A stretch of 64,000 nucleotides of DNA from Candidatus Phyllobacterium onerii (GTDB lineage: Bacteria; Pseudomonadota; Alphaproteobacteria; Rhizobiales; Rhizobiaceae): NCBI RefSeq assembly GCF_028331445.1, contig NZ_JAQMHX010000006.1:310001-374000 (forward strand), read 5' to 3'. The notes under the pieces were generated by a model. The model was not told the origin of the DNA. It did no database searches and saw nothing but the letters and a program-made list of their open reading frames with translations. The translations under genes and the position numbers were made by a program. Shown here one piece after another: positions 27,749-36,974 of the stretch. Within the stretch, counting starts at the first letter, position 1. Each line of letters opens with the position of its first letter.

Positions 27749-28408
27749 TTGATTCGCTTTGAGAATGTCGGTTTGCGATATGGAATGGGCCCGGAGGTTC
27801 TGCGTGATGTCAGCCTCCATATTTCACCGCGGTCGTTCCAGTTCCTGACCGGCCCGTCGGGTGCTGGAAAGACGTCACTGCTGCGGCTGTTGTTCATGAC
27901 GCTGAAACCGACGCGCGGCCTGATCAACGTCTTTGGCAAGGATATAGCCACGATCTCGTCGAAGGAAATGCCGTTGTTGCGACGCCGCATTGGCGTGGTT
28001 TTCCAGGATTTCCGTCTGCTCGACCACATGACGACCTATCAGAATGTGGCGCTGCCGCTGCGTGTGCGCGGCAAGGAGGAGGCGACGTATCGCGCCGAAG
28101 TCGAAGAGCTTCTGGACTGGGTTGGCCTCGGTGAGCGTATGCATGTGCTGCCGCCCGTCCTTTCCGGCGGCGAGAAGCAGCGTGCGGCAATCGCGCGGGC
28201 CTTGATCGATCAGCCGGAAATTCTGCTCGCCGATGAGCCGACCGGCAATGTCGATCCGCCCTTGGCGAGGCGCCTGCTGCGGCTTTTCGGCGAGCTGAAC
28301 CGCTCGGGCACGGCGGTTGTCATCGCGACGCATGATCTGACGCTGATGGACCAGATCAATGCGCGGCGCATGATCCTCGATCAGGGGAGGCTCGACATTT
28401 ATGATTGA
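27749..28408 (+). CDS. ftsE: Cell division ATP-binding protein FtsE
   Basis: ABC ATPase of the FtsEX complex, which couples the divisome to peptidoglycan hydrolases. In 219 residues: Walker A GPSGAGKTS, Q-loop VVFQDFRLL, signature LSGGEKQR, Walker B ILLADEPTGNVD, and H-loop ATHD. The start appears to be TTG at 27749 (IRFENVGLRYG follows); no in-frame ATG exists nearby. The stop overlaps ftsX by eight bases. Confidence 0.94.
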   Translation: MIRFENVGLRYGMGPEVLRDVSLHISPRSFQFLTGPSGAGKTSLLRLLFMTLKPTRGLINVFGKDIATISSKEMPLLRRRIGVVFQDFRLLDHMTTYQNVALPLRVRGKEEATYRAEVEELLDWVGLGERMHVLPPVLSGGEKQRAAIARALIDQPEILLADEPTGNVDPPLARRLLRLFGELNRSGTAVVIATHDLTLMDQINARRMILDQGRLDIYD

Positions 28409-29399
28409 CGCCGCCCGCATCAAATATCTGGCGCTCGACCTGTTTGGCCGTGCCATGGAGCGCTTTCGAGCGAAGAGCGGGCAGGCGCCGATTGTGCCAG
28501 CCGGCAATGTCGTTGGCCACGCCCTGATGATCGTCATCGCCATCATGACCTTCCTCGCCTGCCTTACCATTGGCGCCGTCAGTCTCGTCCAGTCGACGGC
28601 CGCAACGTGGCAGAGCCAGATTTCGACCGAGGCCACTATCCAGATACGTCCGGTCGAGGGCCAAGACATGGAAGCGCTGCTCAATCAGGCGAGCGCCATT
28701 GCGCAGGGTTTTGCCGGAGTGAAATCGACGCGTATCATCGACCGTGCCGCGACCGAGCGCCTGCTGGAGCCATGGCTTGGAACCGGTCTCGATATCGACG
28801 AGCTGCCGGTTCCGAGACTGGTGATCGTCACGCTCGACGAAGCTTCGCCGCCGGATTTCGCTGCAATTCGCGCGGCGCTGGTCAAGGAGGTTCCGGGCGC
28901 CAGTTTCGACGATCATCGCAACTGGGTAGACCGGCTCGTTTCCATGGCGCGTTCGACGGTCCTGATCGGCATGGCGGTGCTTGCGCTCGTTGTGGCAGCG
29001 ACTGTGCTGACGGTTATTTTCGCAACGCGTGGCGCGATGGCCGGCAACGGACACATCATCGAGGTTCTGCATTTTATCGGTGCGGACCAGAATTTCGTTG
29101 CGCGTCAGTTCGAGCGGCATTTTTTCTGGACGGCGCTCAAGGGCGCCGCTTGCGGTGGCGCGCTTGCCATCATCATTTTCCTGTGTATCGGCTGGTGGTC
29201 GTCGCATAATCTGGCGACGCCCGAGGCAGACCAGGCGACGGCGCTCTTTGGCAATTTTTCCATTGGATCAGGCGGCTATACGGGCGTCGTCCTCATCATA
29301 TTGGCGGTCAGCATCCTGACCATGATTACAACGAGAATGACGGTCATAGCGCATTTAAGACGGGTTGACGGTCGCAGCGGCGAAAGTCACGAAACCTGA
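28401..29399 (+). CDS. ftsX: Cell division protein FtsX
   Basis: Membrane partner of FtsE. The 332-residue product has an N-terminal helix (VGHALMIVIAIMTFLACLTI), an extracytoplasmic domain, and three C-terminal helices (around VLIGMAVLALVVAATVLTVI, GGALAIIIFLCIGWW and GVVLIILAVSIL). This is the four-helix FtsX layout. It overlaps ftsE, so translation is coupled. Confidence 0.93.
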   Translation: MIDAARIKYLALDLFGRAMERFRAKSGQAPIVPAGNVVGHALMIVIAIMTFLACLTIGAVSLVQSTAATWQSQISTEATIQIRPVEGQDMEALLNQASAIAQGFAGVKSTRIIDRAATERLLEPWLGTGLDIDELPVPRLVIVTLDEASPPDFAAIRAALVKEVPGASFDDHRNWVDRLVSMARSTVLIGMAVLALVVAATVLTVIFATRGAMAGNGHIIEVLHFIGADQNFVARQFERHFFWTALKGAACGGALAIIIFLCIGWWSSHNLATPEADQATALFGNFSIGSGGYTGVVLIILAVSILTMITTRMTVIAHLRRVDGRSGESHET

Positions 29400-29504
29400 T
29401 GCCATTTCATTCATTTTAATATCCGGATTGTAAAAAGGCTGAGGCCCAGCGCTCTTTTTGACCAGAACAAGAACAAACCTCGAACAAGGCATTTTTAATC
29501 CATC

Positions 29505-30203
29505 ATGGACGGCGCAAACGACAGCAACCAGCAAGATCAGATCGCTACTACGCGCGGCGGACGGCTGCTCGCCTTCATCCGCAGACGGATCGTGCTGCCG
29601 CTATTCATCGCCTGCGTTCTCGGTCTTGTCCTGTTCATCGGCGGGTTCATTCTTTTCGCCGATCGCGTCACGACCCTAGAGGCACCGGACCTTACCCGGC
29701 CTGCCGATGGGATAATCGTGTTGACCGGCGGTTATTCCCGCATCGAAGGGGCGCTCGATCTCCTCAAGAACAAGCGCGGCGAGCGCCTGTTCATCAGTGG
29801 CGTGCATCCAACGACCAATCGCAATGAATTGCAGCGCGTGACCGGCGGTGACGCCACCCTGTTCGAATGCTGCGTCGATATCGACCGTTCGGCTCTGGAC
29901 ACGGTCGGCAATGCGGCCGAGAGCGTCAAGTGGGCCCATTTAAACCAGTACAAGCGGGTGATCGTGGTCACCAACAACTACCATATTCCCCGCACGATGG
30001 TGGAACTCCGGCGCGTCTCGCAGGACATCGAATTCATCCCCTATCCGATCATCAACACGAACCTGCGCGACGGCGACTGGATTTCCCGCGGCCTGGTGGT
30101 GCGGGTGCTTCTGGTCGAATATATGAAATATCTTGGTGCTGAAGTTCGCTCGCATCTCCCCGATAGCCTGTTCGGGCTCAAGCTTGGCGCGAAGACTTTT
30201 TGA
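29505..30203 (+). CDS. YdcF-family (DUF218) protein
   Basis: 232 residues with one N-terminal membrane helix (IVLPLFIACVLGLVLFIGGF) and a periplasmic DUF218 domain: DGIIVLTGGYSRIEGALDLL, ERLFISGVHP, and ERVIVVTNNYHIPRTMVELR-like segments. Members are linked to envelope or vancomycin-resistance-like functions, but the reaction is not established. It follows ftsX by 105 bases and precedes plsC, an order conserved in the group. Confidence 0.88.
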   Translation: MDGANDSNQQDQIATTRGGRLLAFIRRRIVLPLFIACVLGLVLFIGGFILFADRVTTLEAPDLTRPADGIIVLTGGYSRIEGALDLLKNKRGERLFISGVHPTTNRNELQRVTGGDATLFECCVDIDRSALDTVGNAAESVKWAHLNQYKRVIVVTNNYHIPRTMVELRRVSQDIEFIPYPIINTNLRDGDWISRGLVVRVLLVEYMKYLGAEVRSHLPDSLFGLKLGAKTF

Positions 30204-30264
30204 GAGTTCACGGCATCGCGGCATTAGTATACGAAGGCGCAAGGCCAACCGTCCCGAGACTCAG

Positions 30265-31044
30265 ATGACGATCATTCGATCAATCGCCTTCAACACACTC
30301 TTCTATCTGAATTTGATCATCCGGATGATCATCTTCACGCCCTATTATTTCTTGAGCCCGCGCAAGCAAGCGTGGAGCGTTCCGAAAAACTGGGCGAAAT
30401 CAAATCTGTGGCTGCAAAAGGTGATCGTCGGCGCAGACGTCCACATCGATGGGCTGGAGAATATTCCGGATGGTCCGTATATATGTGCGCCGAAGCACCA
30501 ATCCTTCTGGGATACCTATGCCTTCCTGCCGCACATCGCCGACCCGGTCTATATCCTCAAGCGCGAGCTGACCTGGATTCCGCTGTTCGGCTGGTACATT
30601 CAGAAAATGAAAATGGTGCCGATCGATCGCGGCAAGCGTTCCGCGGCCATGAAAGTGGCTGTCAGGGGTGCGCGCGAAGCTGTCGCCGGAGGGCGGCAGC
30701 TGATGATTTATCCTGAAGGCACACGGACCGCGCCGGGTGCGCCGCCGCATTACAAATACGGCGTCGCGCATATCTATGGCGAACTCGGTGTTCCCGTCGT
30801 TCCGATCGCCCACAATGCCGGGCTCTACTGGCCGCGCCGCAAGTTCATGCGCTATCCCGGCGTCATCCGCTGCCGCATTTTGCCGCCGATCCAGCCAGGA
30901 CTCGACAATGACGCGTTTTTGAAAAAGCTCGAAGAGGTTACCGAAGCGGCCTGCGACGAGATCCTGATCGAAGCGGCGAAGTCGGACAATCCGCCGCCCA
31001 TGCCGCCAACGGCAGTCAGGCGGCTGAAGGAACTCGGCGTCTAG
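30265..31044 (+). CDS. plsC: 1-acylglycerol-3-phosphate O-acyltransferase
   Basis: Adds the second acyl chain in phosphatidic acid synthesis. The 259-residue product has an N-terminal hydrophobic segment (NTLFYLNLIIRMIIFTPYYF), the catalytic HX4D motif in KHQSFWD, and the substrate motif YPEGTRTAPG. The frame is open for 44 codons upstream into the YdcF gene; ATG 30265 is the first that fits the N-terminal helix. A repeat element begins just after the stop. Confidence 0.92.
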   Translation: MTIIRSIAFNTLFYLNLIIRMIIFTPYYFLSPRKQAWSVPKNWAKSNLWLQKVIVGADVHIDGLENIPDGPYICAPKHQSFWDTYAFLPHIADPVYILKRELTWIPLFGWYIQKMKMVPIDRGKRSAAMKVAVRGAREAVAGGRQLMIYPEGTRTAPGAPPHYKYGVAHIYGELGVPVVPIAHNAGLYWPRRKFMRYPGVIRCRILPPIQPGLDNDAFLKKLEEVTEAACDEILIEAAKSDNPPPMPPTAVRRLKELGV

Positions 31045-31050
31045 GGTCCG

Positions 31051-31181
31051 TCGATATTCGCGCTCTGACGGCCTGCAAACGGCGTTTCTCTGCGCTCCGG
31101 TGCTCACGTACCTTAAAGTACGCTACGCTCCGGTGCTCGAAAGCCACCGTTTTCGGCTCGTCATAGCGCGAATCTCAACAG
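31051..31181 (+). repeat. Dispersed palindromic element, subtype I, copy B
   Basis: Outer arms TTCGCGCTCTGACG (31057-31070) and CGTCATAGCGCGAA (31159-31172) pair at 13 of 14 positions. The next stem is AAACGG/CCGTTT, where copies A and C have AAATGG/CCATTT. The core is CGTAC/GTACG around CTTAAA. It lies between plsC and the convergent hydrolase gene. Confidence 0.9.
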
Positions 31182-31212
31182 ACCCAGTGCAAGTTCTGTC
31201 CAAATTACCTGT

Positions 31213-31242
31213 CTCCCCTCCTTGCGGTGACAAGAAGGGGAG
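31213..31242. terminator. Hairpin downstream of the lipoprotein hydrolase
   Basis: CTCCCCTCCTT (31213-31223) and AAGAAGGGGAG (31232-31242) form a near-perfect 11-bp stem 21 bases past the hydrolase stop. There is no U-tract on either strand, so an intrinsic terminator is only possible. Confidence 0.35.
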
Positions 31243-31263
31243 CGATGCGCTGGTAGCAGTTCG

Positions 31264-33975
31264 CTATTGCTTGGCGAGCTTCTGCGAAGGTTTCTCCCGG
31301 CCAAGGTTCTGCAGTTCTATATCGGTGATGGCCACCTTGCCGCTCTCCTTGGGGAAGACGAGTTTCAGCTCTTTCAAGCTAGTCAGGTCAATGCCCTCGA
31401 AGGCCTTGAGCGGGATGGCGACCATGTTCATGAGGATCTTTACTTGACCATCGGCGAAGGGTGAATCATCCGGATGATCGACCATCGGAATGCTTGTAGC
31501 CTTTTTGTCTTCGCCCCCGTCCAGATGCGTAACCGCCGGTTCCTCATCGGACTTTTTCCGTGGCGCGTTGTAGGTTGCATTGCTGAAATCGCTTGCCTTT
31601 AGCATTGCTGTCCTGCCGGCGCTGTCTGTCAGCGTCACCTCAACCTCCTGGCCCATGGGCCGTACCACGCCGATGCGAAAGGTGAGTGAATCCATGCCCT
31701 TGGCGGAAAGGCCCTTGAGGTCGGTGACGACGGAGGGTTCTTTGGCTGACCAGGCGAGTTCGAGATGGTCGGCAATGGAAAGCATGCCACCATCACCGTA
31801 TTCGAACCCAGGTAGCAGGCCAGGCAAACAATCGCCGATCGGATATTTCGTCGCTGCGTACCAAAATCCTGGCACTAAGTATGACGGGCCAATTGGCATC
31901 TCACAGCGCGCGGACGCATCAAAGCCCTTCAAGGTGATCGCACCGCCAAACTCATTCTCGGTTGCACTCTCATCGCGCGCGAAACGTGCGATGAGCTTGC
32001 GGCTGGGCGCGCCTTTTTGCACAGTCAGGACGATACGTTCGTCACATGGACCGTCCGTCGAGGGGCAGGCGGCACCCGGCAATTGCGCAGTGCCATTCCA
32101 GTATGCTGCGAATTTTTGCTCCCCGCCCACATGATAACGCATGAAGGAATTGATGAGAAAGCTGCCGCCGCGGCGCTGATCGACCCGGTTCAGGCGAATA
32201 GAGCCAGGCCGATCGTCCGCGCAATAGGATGTTCCGCCGCTGTCGAAATCATCCTCCCACCACTCGGTATTGTAGAAATTGTGGTTGGCACCAAAGACCT
32301 GGATTTGATAGCGCGGTGCCGTATCGGTGATTGGGCCGAAACGGTTGTGGTCATACGATCTTGCGCCATAGAGGGAGCTCACATCGCCATCGCATGTGGG
32401 CAGCAAATTGGCGAGCGGTACATTGTTGACGCCAAGATTGCCATTATTGTCCATCGGCGCGAGCATGAATGCGCCCTTGAAATCGTAAGGCGGGATGGTT
32501 TCCCGGCCGGCGGCATAGAAGATATTGTATTTTTTGACCGCGTCCTCGAACGTCATTTTCGCGCTATCATTCGACTGGGTTTCTTCATTATTTTCGTTCG
32601 AATTATCTTCTGCTACCGGCTGGATGATCGCCGGTATGATCGTGGCCAGCAAATCGGGAAAAAAGCCGCCCAAGGGAAAATGACCCGCGAGCAGTAGGGT
32701 TTTGGTGGCTTCGGCGTCAGGCAATAATCCGCCGACAAGTGGCGATTCTTTAGATTTGTCGTAGGCGGTCTTGAACTTTGCCTCGTCGATGCTGACCGTT
32801 GGTTCCTTCTCCACCATTTCCGTGGTCGCAGGTATGACCGTTGCTAGCAAATCGGGAAAAAAGCCACCCAAGGGAAATTGACCGGAGAGCAGTAAAGCTT
32901 TGGTGGCTTCGGCGTCAGGCAATAATCCGCCGACCAAGGGCGTTTCTTTGGATTTCTCGTAGGCGATCTTGAACTTTGCCTCATCGAAGTGGGCCGGCAC
33001 GACTTTCTCGATTTTCGCGACAGCCGGCGTGACGACCGGTTGCGTCGTTGCGGGTGTTACTGCAGCGACAAGATCCGGATAGTCGTTCGCGAAGAAATCG
33101 GGATGGTCCTCCAACGCTTTTTTCAGATCGCCCGGACTGACCCCCACCCGGGTCTGATTGTATTTGATGGCGTTGGAGACACCTTGCCCGCCGCGCGAAT
33201 GGCCCATGATACCGACGCGGGTGAAGTCGAGCTTGCCTTTCAGGAAATTGAGCGGTCCGGCTTCCCCCGATTCGTCGACCTGACCGAGCTCGTCAATCTG
33301 CTGCAAACGATCGAGCGTACCGAGGATCAATTGTGCCCGTGCCTGACCTTGTTTATCTCCACCCCAATTACCATTGATCGCATTCCCGTCGACTGAAAGA
33401 ACGACATAGCCGTGGCTCGCCAGTTCCTCGGCGAGATAGTCATAACCTTTGTAACTGGGGTCGGACGGCGAATGTTGGCCGTGCTCGAAGACAATGACAG
33501 GAAAGCGTCCTTTTGGTGCAAGCGGCTTGGGGTCCTGCGGATAGCGTATCCAGCCGGCAACCTGAGAGATGAAAAACTTATCGTCACTAGCCGAGGTTAG
33601 ATCATTTGCCACCGACGCAACAAGATTGCCGAGATCATAGTCCATCTCCGGCGATGACCGGAACGTCGCCCCGCCAGCGGTATCAGGGGCGATTTCGGTA
33701 AAGCGCCCGACCTTTGTGGCCAGCGGAATGGCAAAGCCGCCGGTGGTTACCGGGTCCTGTGCTGGCTTGCCAACAGTCACTGTACCTTTGACCGGCTCGT
33801 CCTTGGGGACCTCTGCCGTAACAACGGTTTTTACCGCCGGCACATCGAATGTCGTGTCGGATGATGTCTTATCCTCATTGCAGCCTGATAAAGTAGCAGC
33901 AAGTAGTGCCGATATGCACGCTGTTTGTGCAAGTCTGCACGCCAAGCGCGTGCCTGGTTTCAACCATTGCGTCAT
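31264..33975 (-). CDS. Large lipoprotein with alpha/beta-hydrolase domain and internal tandem repeats
   Basis: A 903-residue protein. A signal with lipobox (LLAATLSGC) predicts a lipid-anchored envelope protein. The hydrolase part shows FPVIVFEHGQHSP (oxyanion strand) and the nucleophile elbow GHSRGG with Ser260. After it comes a 66-residue unit repeated in tandem, with a third degenerate copy, and then a Asn/Glu-rich stretch (EDNSNENNEETQSND). The second half has FGANHNFYNTEWW (likely the catalytic His region) and a beta-rich C-terminal domain. ATG 33975 has GAGGGAA upstream. Substrate is unknown; a dienelactone/PAF-hydrolase-like esterase is the nearest guess. Confidence 0.8.
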   Translation of the reverse strand: MTQWLKPGTRLACRLAQTACISALLAATLSGCNEDKTSSDTTFDVPAVKTVVTAEVPKDEPVKGTVTVGKPAQDPVTTGGFAIPLATKVGRFTEIAPDTAGGATFRSSPEMDYDLGNLVASVANDLTSASDDKFFISQVAGWIRYPQDPKPLAPKGRFPVIVFEHGQHSPSDPSYKGYDYLAEELASHGYVVLSVDGNAINGNWGGDKQGQARAQLILGTLDRLQQIDELGQVDESGEAGPLNFLKGKLDFTRVGIMGHSRGGQGVSNAIKYNQTRVGVSPGDLKKALEDHPDFFANDYPDLVAAVTPATTQPVVTPAVAKIEKVVPAHFDEAKFKIAYEKSKETPLVGGLLPDAEATKALLLSGQFPLGGFFPDLLATVIPATTEMVEKEPTVSIDEAKFKTAYDKSKESPLVGGLLPDAEATKTLLLAGHFPLGGFFPDLLATIIPAIIQPVAEDNSNENNEETQSNDSAKMTFEDAVKKYNIFYAAGRETIPPYDFKGAFMLAPMDNNGNLGVNNVPLANLLPTCDGDVSSLYGARSYDHNRFGPITDTAPRYQIQVFGANHNFYNTEWWEDDFDSGGTSYCADDRPGSIRLNRVDQRRGGSFLINSFMRYHVGGEQKFAAYWNGTAQLPGAACPSTDGPCDERIVLTVQKGAPSRKLIARFARDESATENEFGGAITLKGFDASARCEMPIGPSYLVPGFWYAATKYPIGDCLPGLLPGFEYGDGGMLSIADHLELAWSAKEPSVVTDLKGLSAKGMDSLTFRIGVVRPMGQEVEVTLTDSAGRTAMLKASDFSNATYNAPRKKSDEEPAVTHLDGGEDKKATSIPMVDHPDDSPFADGQVKILMNMVAIPLKAFEGIDLTSLKELKLVFPKESGKVAITDIELQNLGREKPSQKLAKQ
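32631..33060 (-). repeat. 198-bp tandem repeat inside the hydrolase gene
   Basis: The segments starting near 32631 and 32829 are the same sequence at a 198-bp (66-codon) period. Over about 143 aligned bases from AGCAAATCGGG I counted roughly 16 mismatches by eye. A third, more diverged start (YPDLVAAVTPATTQ) lies one further period on, near 33027. The repeated peptide includes VGGLLPDAEATK and FPLGGFFPDLLAT. Confidence 0.9.
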
Positions 33976-34151
33976 TGTAAATAATTCCCTCAACTGGAGG
34001 TCGTATTTTGAAAATAATCGACCGTGAAATGACAAAAAATATGAGATGGCAAATAATCATGCGGCTGCGGGACATGTATGCCCGCATCAATCATGTAAGC
34101 AATGATCGTGCCAGTTTGGGACTCAAGGGAGATTCTCAGGCGTAAAAGCCA

Positions 34152-34291
34152 CCTCTCCGTCATCTTCGTCCCCTGGGTTTAGCCCGCGGATGACCCGAGG
34201 ACCCATTTGGGAATGTCCAAACTGCAGCGTTGAGTTCTTCCTTCTGCACGAAGTGTGGGTCCTCGGGTCAAGCCCGAGGATGACGGAGAGG
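34152..34291. repeat. Inverted repeat of the intergenic palindrome type
   Basis: CCTCTCCGTCATC at 34152 pairs with GATGACGGAGAGG ending at 34291. Further in, ATGACCCGAGGACCCA pairs with TGGGTCCTCGGGTC around a loop of about 50 bases. The left arm carries extra sequence, so the arms are unequal. It lies in the 441-base gap (33976-34416) between the hydrolase and helicase genes. That gap otherwise holds only the terminator at 34362-34392. Confidence 0.8.
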
Positions 34292-34361
34292 GCGGCGTCA
34301 GGGAGCGCAACCTCCGGATCGTGAAGGCCGCCGAACACTAGTCCTGAAACAACACCGGGCA

Positions 34362-34392
34362 TAAAAAAAGCTCCATCGTGAGATGGAGCTTC
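34362..34392 (-). terminator. Rho-independent terminator of the DEAD-box helicase gene
   Basis: Minus strand: stem AAGCTCCATC / GATGGAGCTT (34369-34391 region) with loop TCAC, followed by a run of seven T. It is 25 bases after the helicase stop and is the cleanest intrinsic terminator in the window. Confidence 0.9.
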
Positions 34393-34416
34393 TTTAGATT
34401 ATGCGAACGCGCTGAA

Positions 34417-36345
34417 TTACTCAGCTCCTCCTGCTGCGGCTTTCCGTGCCTTCTTGGCCTTGTACTTGTCAAAGCCATGCAGTTCGCCTGGTTTGCGTTC
34501 TTTTGGTGTTTTCTTCGGCTTTTCCGGCTTTTCTGTGGTCCAGCCTTCCGGCTTTGCCTTCGCTGGCTTGGCCGCCCAATCGGTCCTGGGCTTCTCATCA
34601 TTGGAGCGCGGCTTGCGATTGTCGAATTCGCGCTTCTCGCCGAATTGCTTCCTCGGCTTGAAGTCGCCGCCCTCAGTGCGACGCGGCGAGGAAGGGCCAG
34701 CCCCTTCGCTGCGCGTGATATTCACGCCCTTTTCGCCGGAACCGAATTGCTTGATCCGCGCCATGAAGGCATCGGCCTTGCTGGCTGTGATTTCGAAACG
34801 CGTCTCCGTCTCGAGGATCTTGATCGAGCCGACATCGGTCTTGGTGATATCGCCGGCCTTGCAGATCAGCGGCAGGAGCCAGCGCGGCTCGGCGCGCTGC
34901 TTGCGGCCAACACTCAAGGAAAACCATGCTCCGCTTTCGAACTGCTCAAAGCGATCCGAACGTGGAGCGCGCTCGCCGCGGCCGGGCCGATCGTCAAAAC
35001 TGCCTTTGCGGATCGGTTCCAGAACGTGCGACGGCGTGTTGGAAAGTTCTTCCGGGGCAGGGCGCGCAGCCATCTGCTGGCGCAAATAGGCGGCGGCGAT
35101 CTGTTCGGCAGAATGCAGGCCGAGCAATTCGGCAACATATCCGGCCTCTTCCTCGCTCACGACTTCCGTCAGGGAAGGGTCATTGAGAATCCGGTCATGG
35201 TTGCGCTTGTTGATCGCATCGGCGTCCGGCGGCGGTACCATGGTCGTTGACAGCTTGGCACCCTGCAGCAGGCGCTCGGCGGTACGGCGGCGCGATGCCG
35301 GTACGATCAAGACGCAGATGCCTTTGCGTCCCGCGCGTCCTGTGCGTCCCGAACGATGCAGAAGCGTCTCGGAATTGTTCGGCAGGTCGGCGTGGATAAC
35401 GAGGTCGAGATTGGGCAGGTCGATGCCGCGCGCCGCAACGTCGGTCGCAACACAGACGCGGGCACGGCCATCGCGCATCGCCTGCAGGGCGTTGGTGCGT
35501 TCGGCCTGGCTGAGTTCGCCTGAAAGGGAAACGACGGAAAAGCCGCGATTGGAGAGGCGGCTGGTCAGATGCTTCACCGCCTCACGGGTCGAGCCGAAAA
35601 TAATGGTGTTTTGCGCATCATAGAAGAGCAGGGAATTGATGATGGCGTTTTCGCGCTCACGCGGCGCCACTGGCATGATGTGATATTCAATATCCGCGTG
35701 CTGCTCGCGGTCGCTCGTCGCGGAAATGCGCAGGGCGTCCTTCTGGAACTGCTTGGCGAGCAAAGCGATGGGCTTTGGCACGGTCGCCGAGAACATCAGG
35801 GTGCGGCGGTCTTTCGGCGCTTCGCCGAGAATGAATTCGAGGTCTTCGCGGAAACCGAGATCGAGCATCTCGTCGGCTTCATCGAGCACGACTGCGCGCA
35901 GTTCCTTCATGTCGAGCGAACCGCGGGTGATATGGTCGCGCAAACGGCCGGGTGTGCCGACGACGATATGCGCGCCCTGTTGAAGCGCGCGGCGCTCCTT
36001 GGTCATGTCCATACCGCCAACGCAGGAGGCGATGCGCGCGCCGGTCGGCTCGTAGAGCCATTCGAGTTCGCGGCGAACCTGCAATGCCAGTTCGCGCGTC
36101 GGGGCGATGACCAGCGCGTAAGGTGCGCCAATGGAGGTGAAGCGGTCTTCGCCTTCAAGCAAGGTCGGTGCGATGGCGATACCGAAGGCGACGGTCTTGC
36201 CGGAGCCGGTCTGGGCTGAGACCAGTAGGTCGGCGCCCTCGGCTTCCGGCGCCAGAACAGCGGTCTGCACCGGCGTCAGGGTCTCGTAGCCACGGGCTGC
36301 CAATGCACCGGACAACGCCGGAGCGATAGAATCAAAAATAGTCAT
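34417..36345 (-). CDS. DEAD-box ATP-dependent RNA helicase
   Basis: A 642-residue helicase with all core motifs in order: Q-motif region (TPVQTAVLAP), motif I AQTGSGKT, PTRELA, motif II DEAD in VLDEADEMLD, SAT, and motif VI HRSGRTGRAGRKG. Beyond residue 480 an RNA-binding DbpA-like domain (EPRWLLPLICKAGDITKTDV) follows, then a long basic, disordered tail rich in K, R, P and G. This fits the CsdA/DeaD type acting in ribosome assembly or cold response. ATG 36345 (MTIFDSIAPALS) is preferred over an upstream in-frame start. Confidence 0.92.
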   Translation of the reverse strand: MTIFDSIAPALSGALAARGYETLTPVQTAVLAPEAEGADLLVSAQTGSGKTVAFGIAIAPTLLEGEDRFTSIGAPYALVIAPTRELALQVRRELEWLYEPTGARIASCVGGMDMTKERRALQQGAHIVVGTPGRLRDHITRGSLDMKELRAVVLDEADEMLDLGFREDLEFILGEAPKDRRTLMFSATVPKPIALLAKQFQKDALRISATSDREQHADIEYHIMPVAPRERENAIINSLLFYDAQNTIIFGSTREAVKHLTSRLSNRGFSVVSLSGELSQAERTNALQAMRDGRARVCVATDVAARGIDLPNLDLVIHADLPNNSETLLHRSGRTGRAGRKGICVLIVPASRRRTAERLLQGAKLSTTMVPPPDADAINKRNHDRILNDPSLTEVVSEEEAGYVAELLGLHSAEQIAAAYLRQQMAARPAPEELSNTPSHVLEPIRKGSFDDRPGRGERAPRSDRFEQFESGAWFSLSVGRKQRAEPRWLLPLICKAGDITKTDVGSIKILETETRFEITASKADAFMARIKQFGSGEKGVNITRSEGAGPSSPRRTEGGDFKPRKQFGEKREFDNRKPRSNDEKPRTDWAAKPAKAKPEGWTTEKPEKPKKTPKERKPGELHGFDKYKAKKARKAAAGGAE

Positions 36346-36495
36346 CAATGAACTTTCAGTGCTGGTTTGGGCGTGTGGTTGGCTCGGCGTCAATGGGAGC
36401 ACGAGCGGCACGCATGTAGCTTTGTTGCGCTCTCGTAGAGCCTGCGACGCGTTCCGTCAATGCCAAGAAACGCATAGCTCCCATCCGCACTCCCG

Positions 36496-36972
36496 TCAGG
36501 AGGTGAAGCCCGCACGTTTCAAACGCACAATAGCGAGGTCGAGGGCGGAAAGAAAGCTCGAACGATCTTTCGGGGAAAATGGGCGTGGACCGCCGGTGAT
36601 CTGCCCGGCAGAACGAAGCTCGTCCATGAGATTGCGCGTGGCCAGCGTGTTGCCGATAGAGGCTTCCGTGAAGGCGCGCCCGGTCGGCGAAATGGCATCG
36701 GCCCCGGCTTTGACGCAGCGGCTGGCAAGTGGAATATCCGCCGTCACCACAACATCGCCGCGCGAGACACGCTCCGCGATCCAGTCGTCGGCTGCGTCGA
36801 AACCATCGCTGACGATGACACGTTCGATCATCGGATCGCGCGGAATTGCCATCATCGAGTTGGAGACGACGTAGACCTTCACGCCATAGCGCTCGGCAAC
36901 GCGGTAAACTTCCGCTTTTACCGGGCAGGCATCGGCGTCGACATAAATTGTGATCTTTTTCTCTTCTGTCAT
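36496..36972 (-). CDS. YaiI/YqxD-family (DUF188) protein
   Basis: A 158-residue protein with the DUF188 hallmark [20 protein letters not shown] at the N-terminus, then FDAADDWI and [12 protein letters not shown]. The acidic pattern resembles PIN-like nucleases, but no activity is established. The start is placed at ATG 36972, two bases after the ExoD stop, because the domain begins at once; the longer open frame runs back through exoD antisense in another frame. Confidence 0.9.
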   Translation of the reverse strand: MTEEKKITIYVDADACPVKAEVYRVAERYGVKVYVVSNSMMAIPRDPMIERVIVSDGFDAADDWIAERVSRGDVVVTADIPLASRCVKAGADAISPTGRAFTEASIGNTLATRNLMDELRSAGQITGGPRPFSPKDRSSFLSALDLAIVRLKRAGFTS

Positions 36973-36974
36973 GT

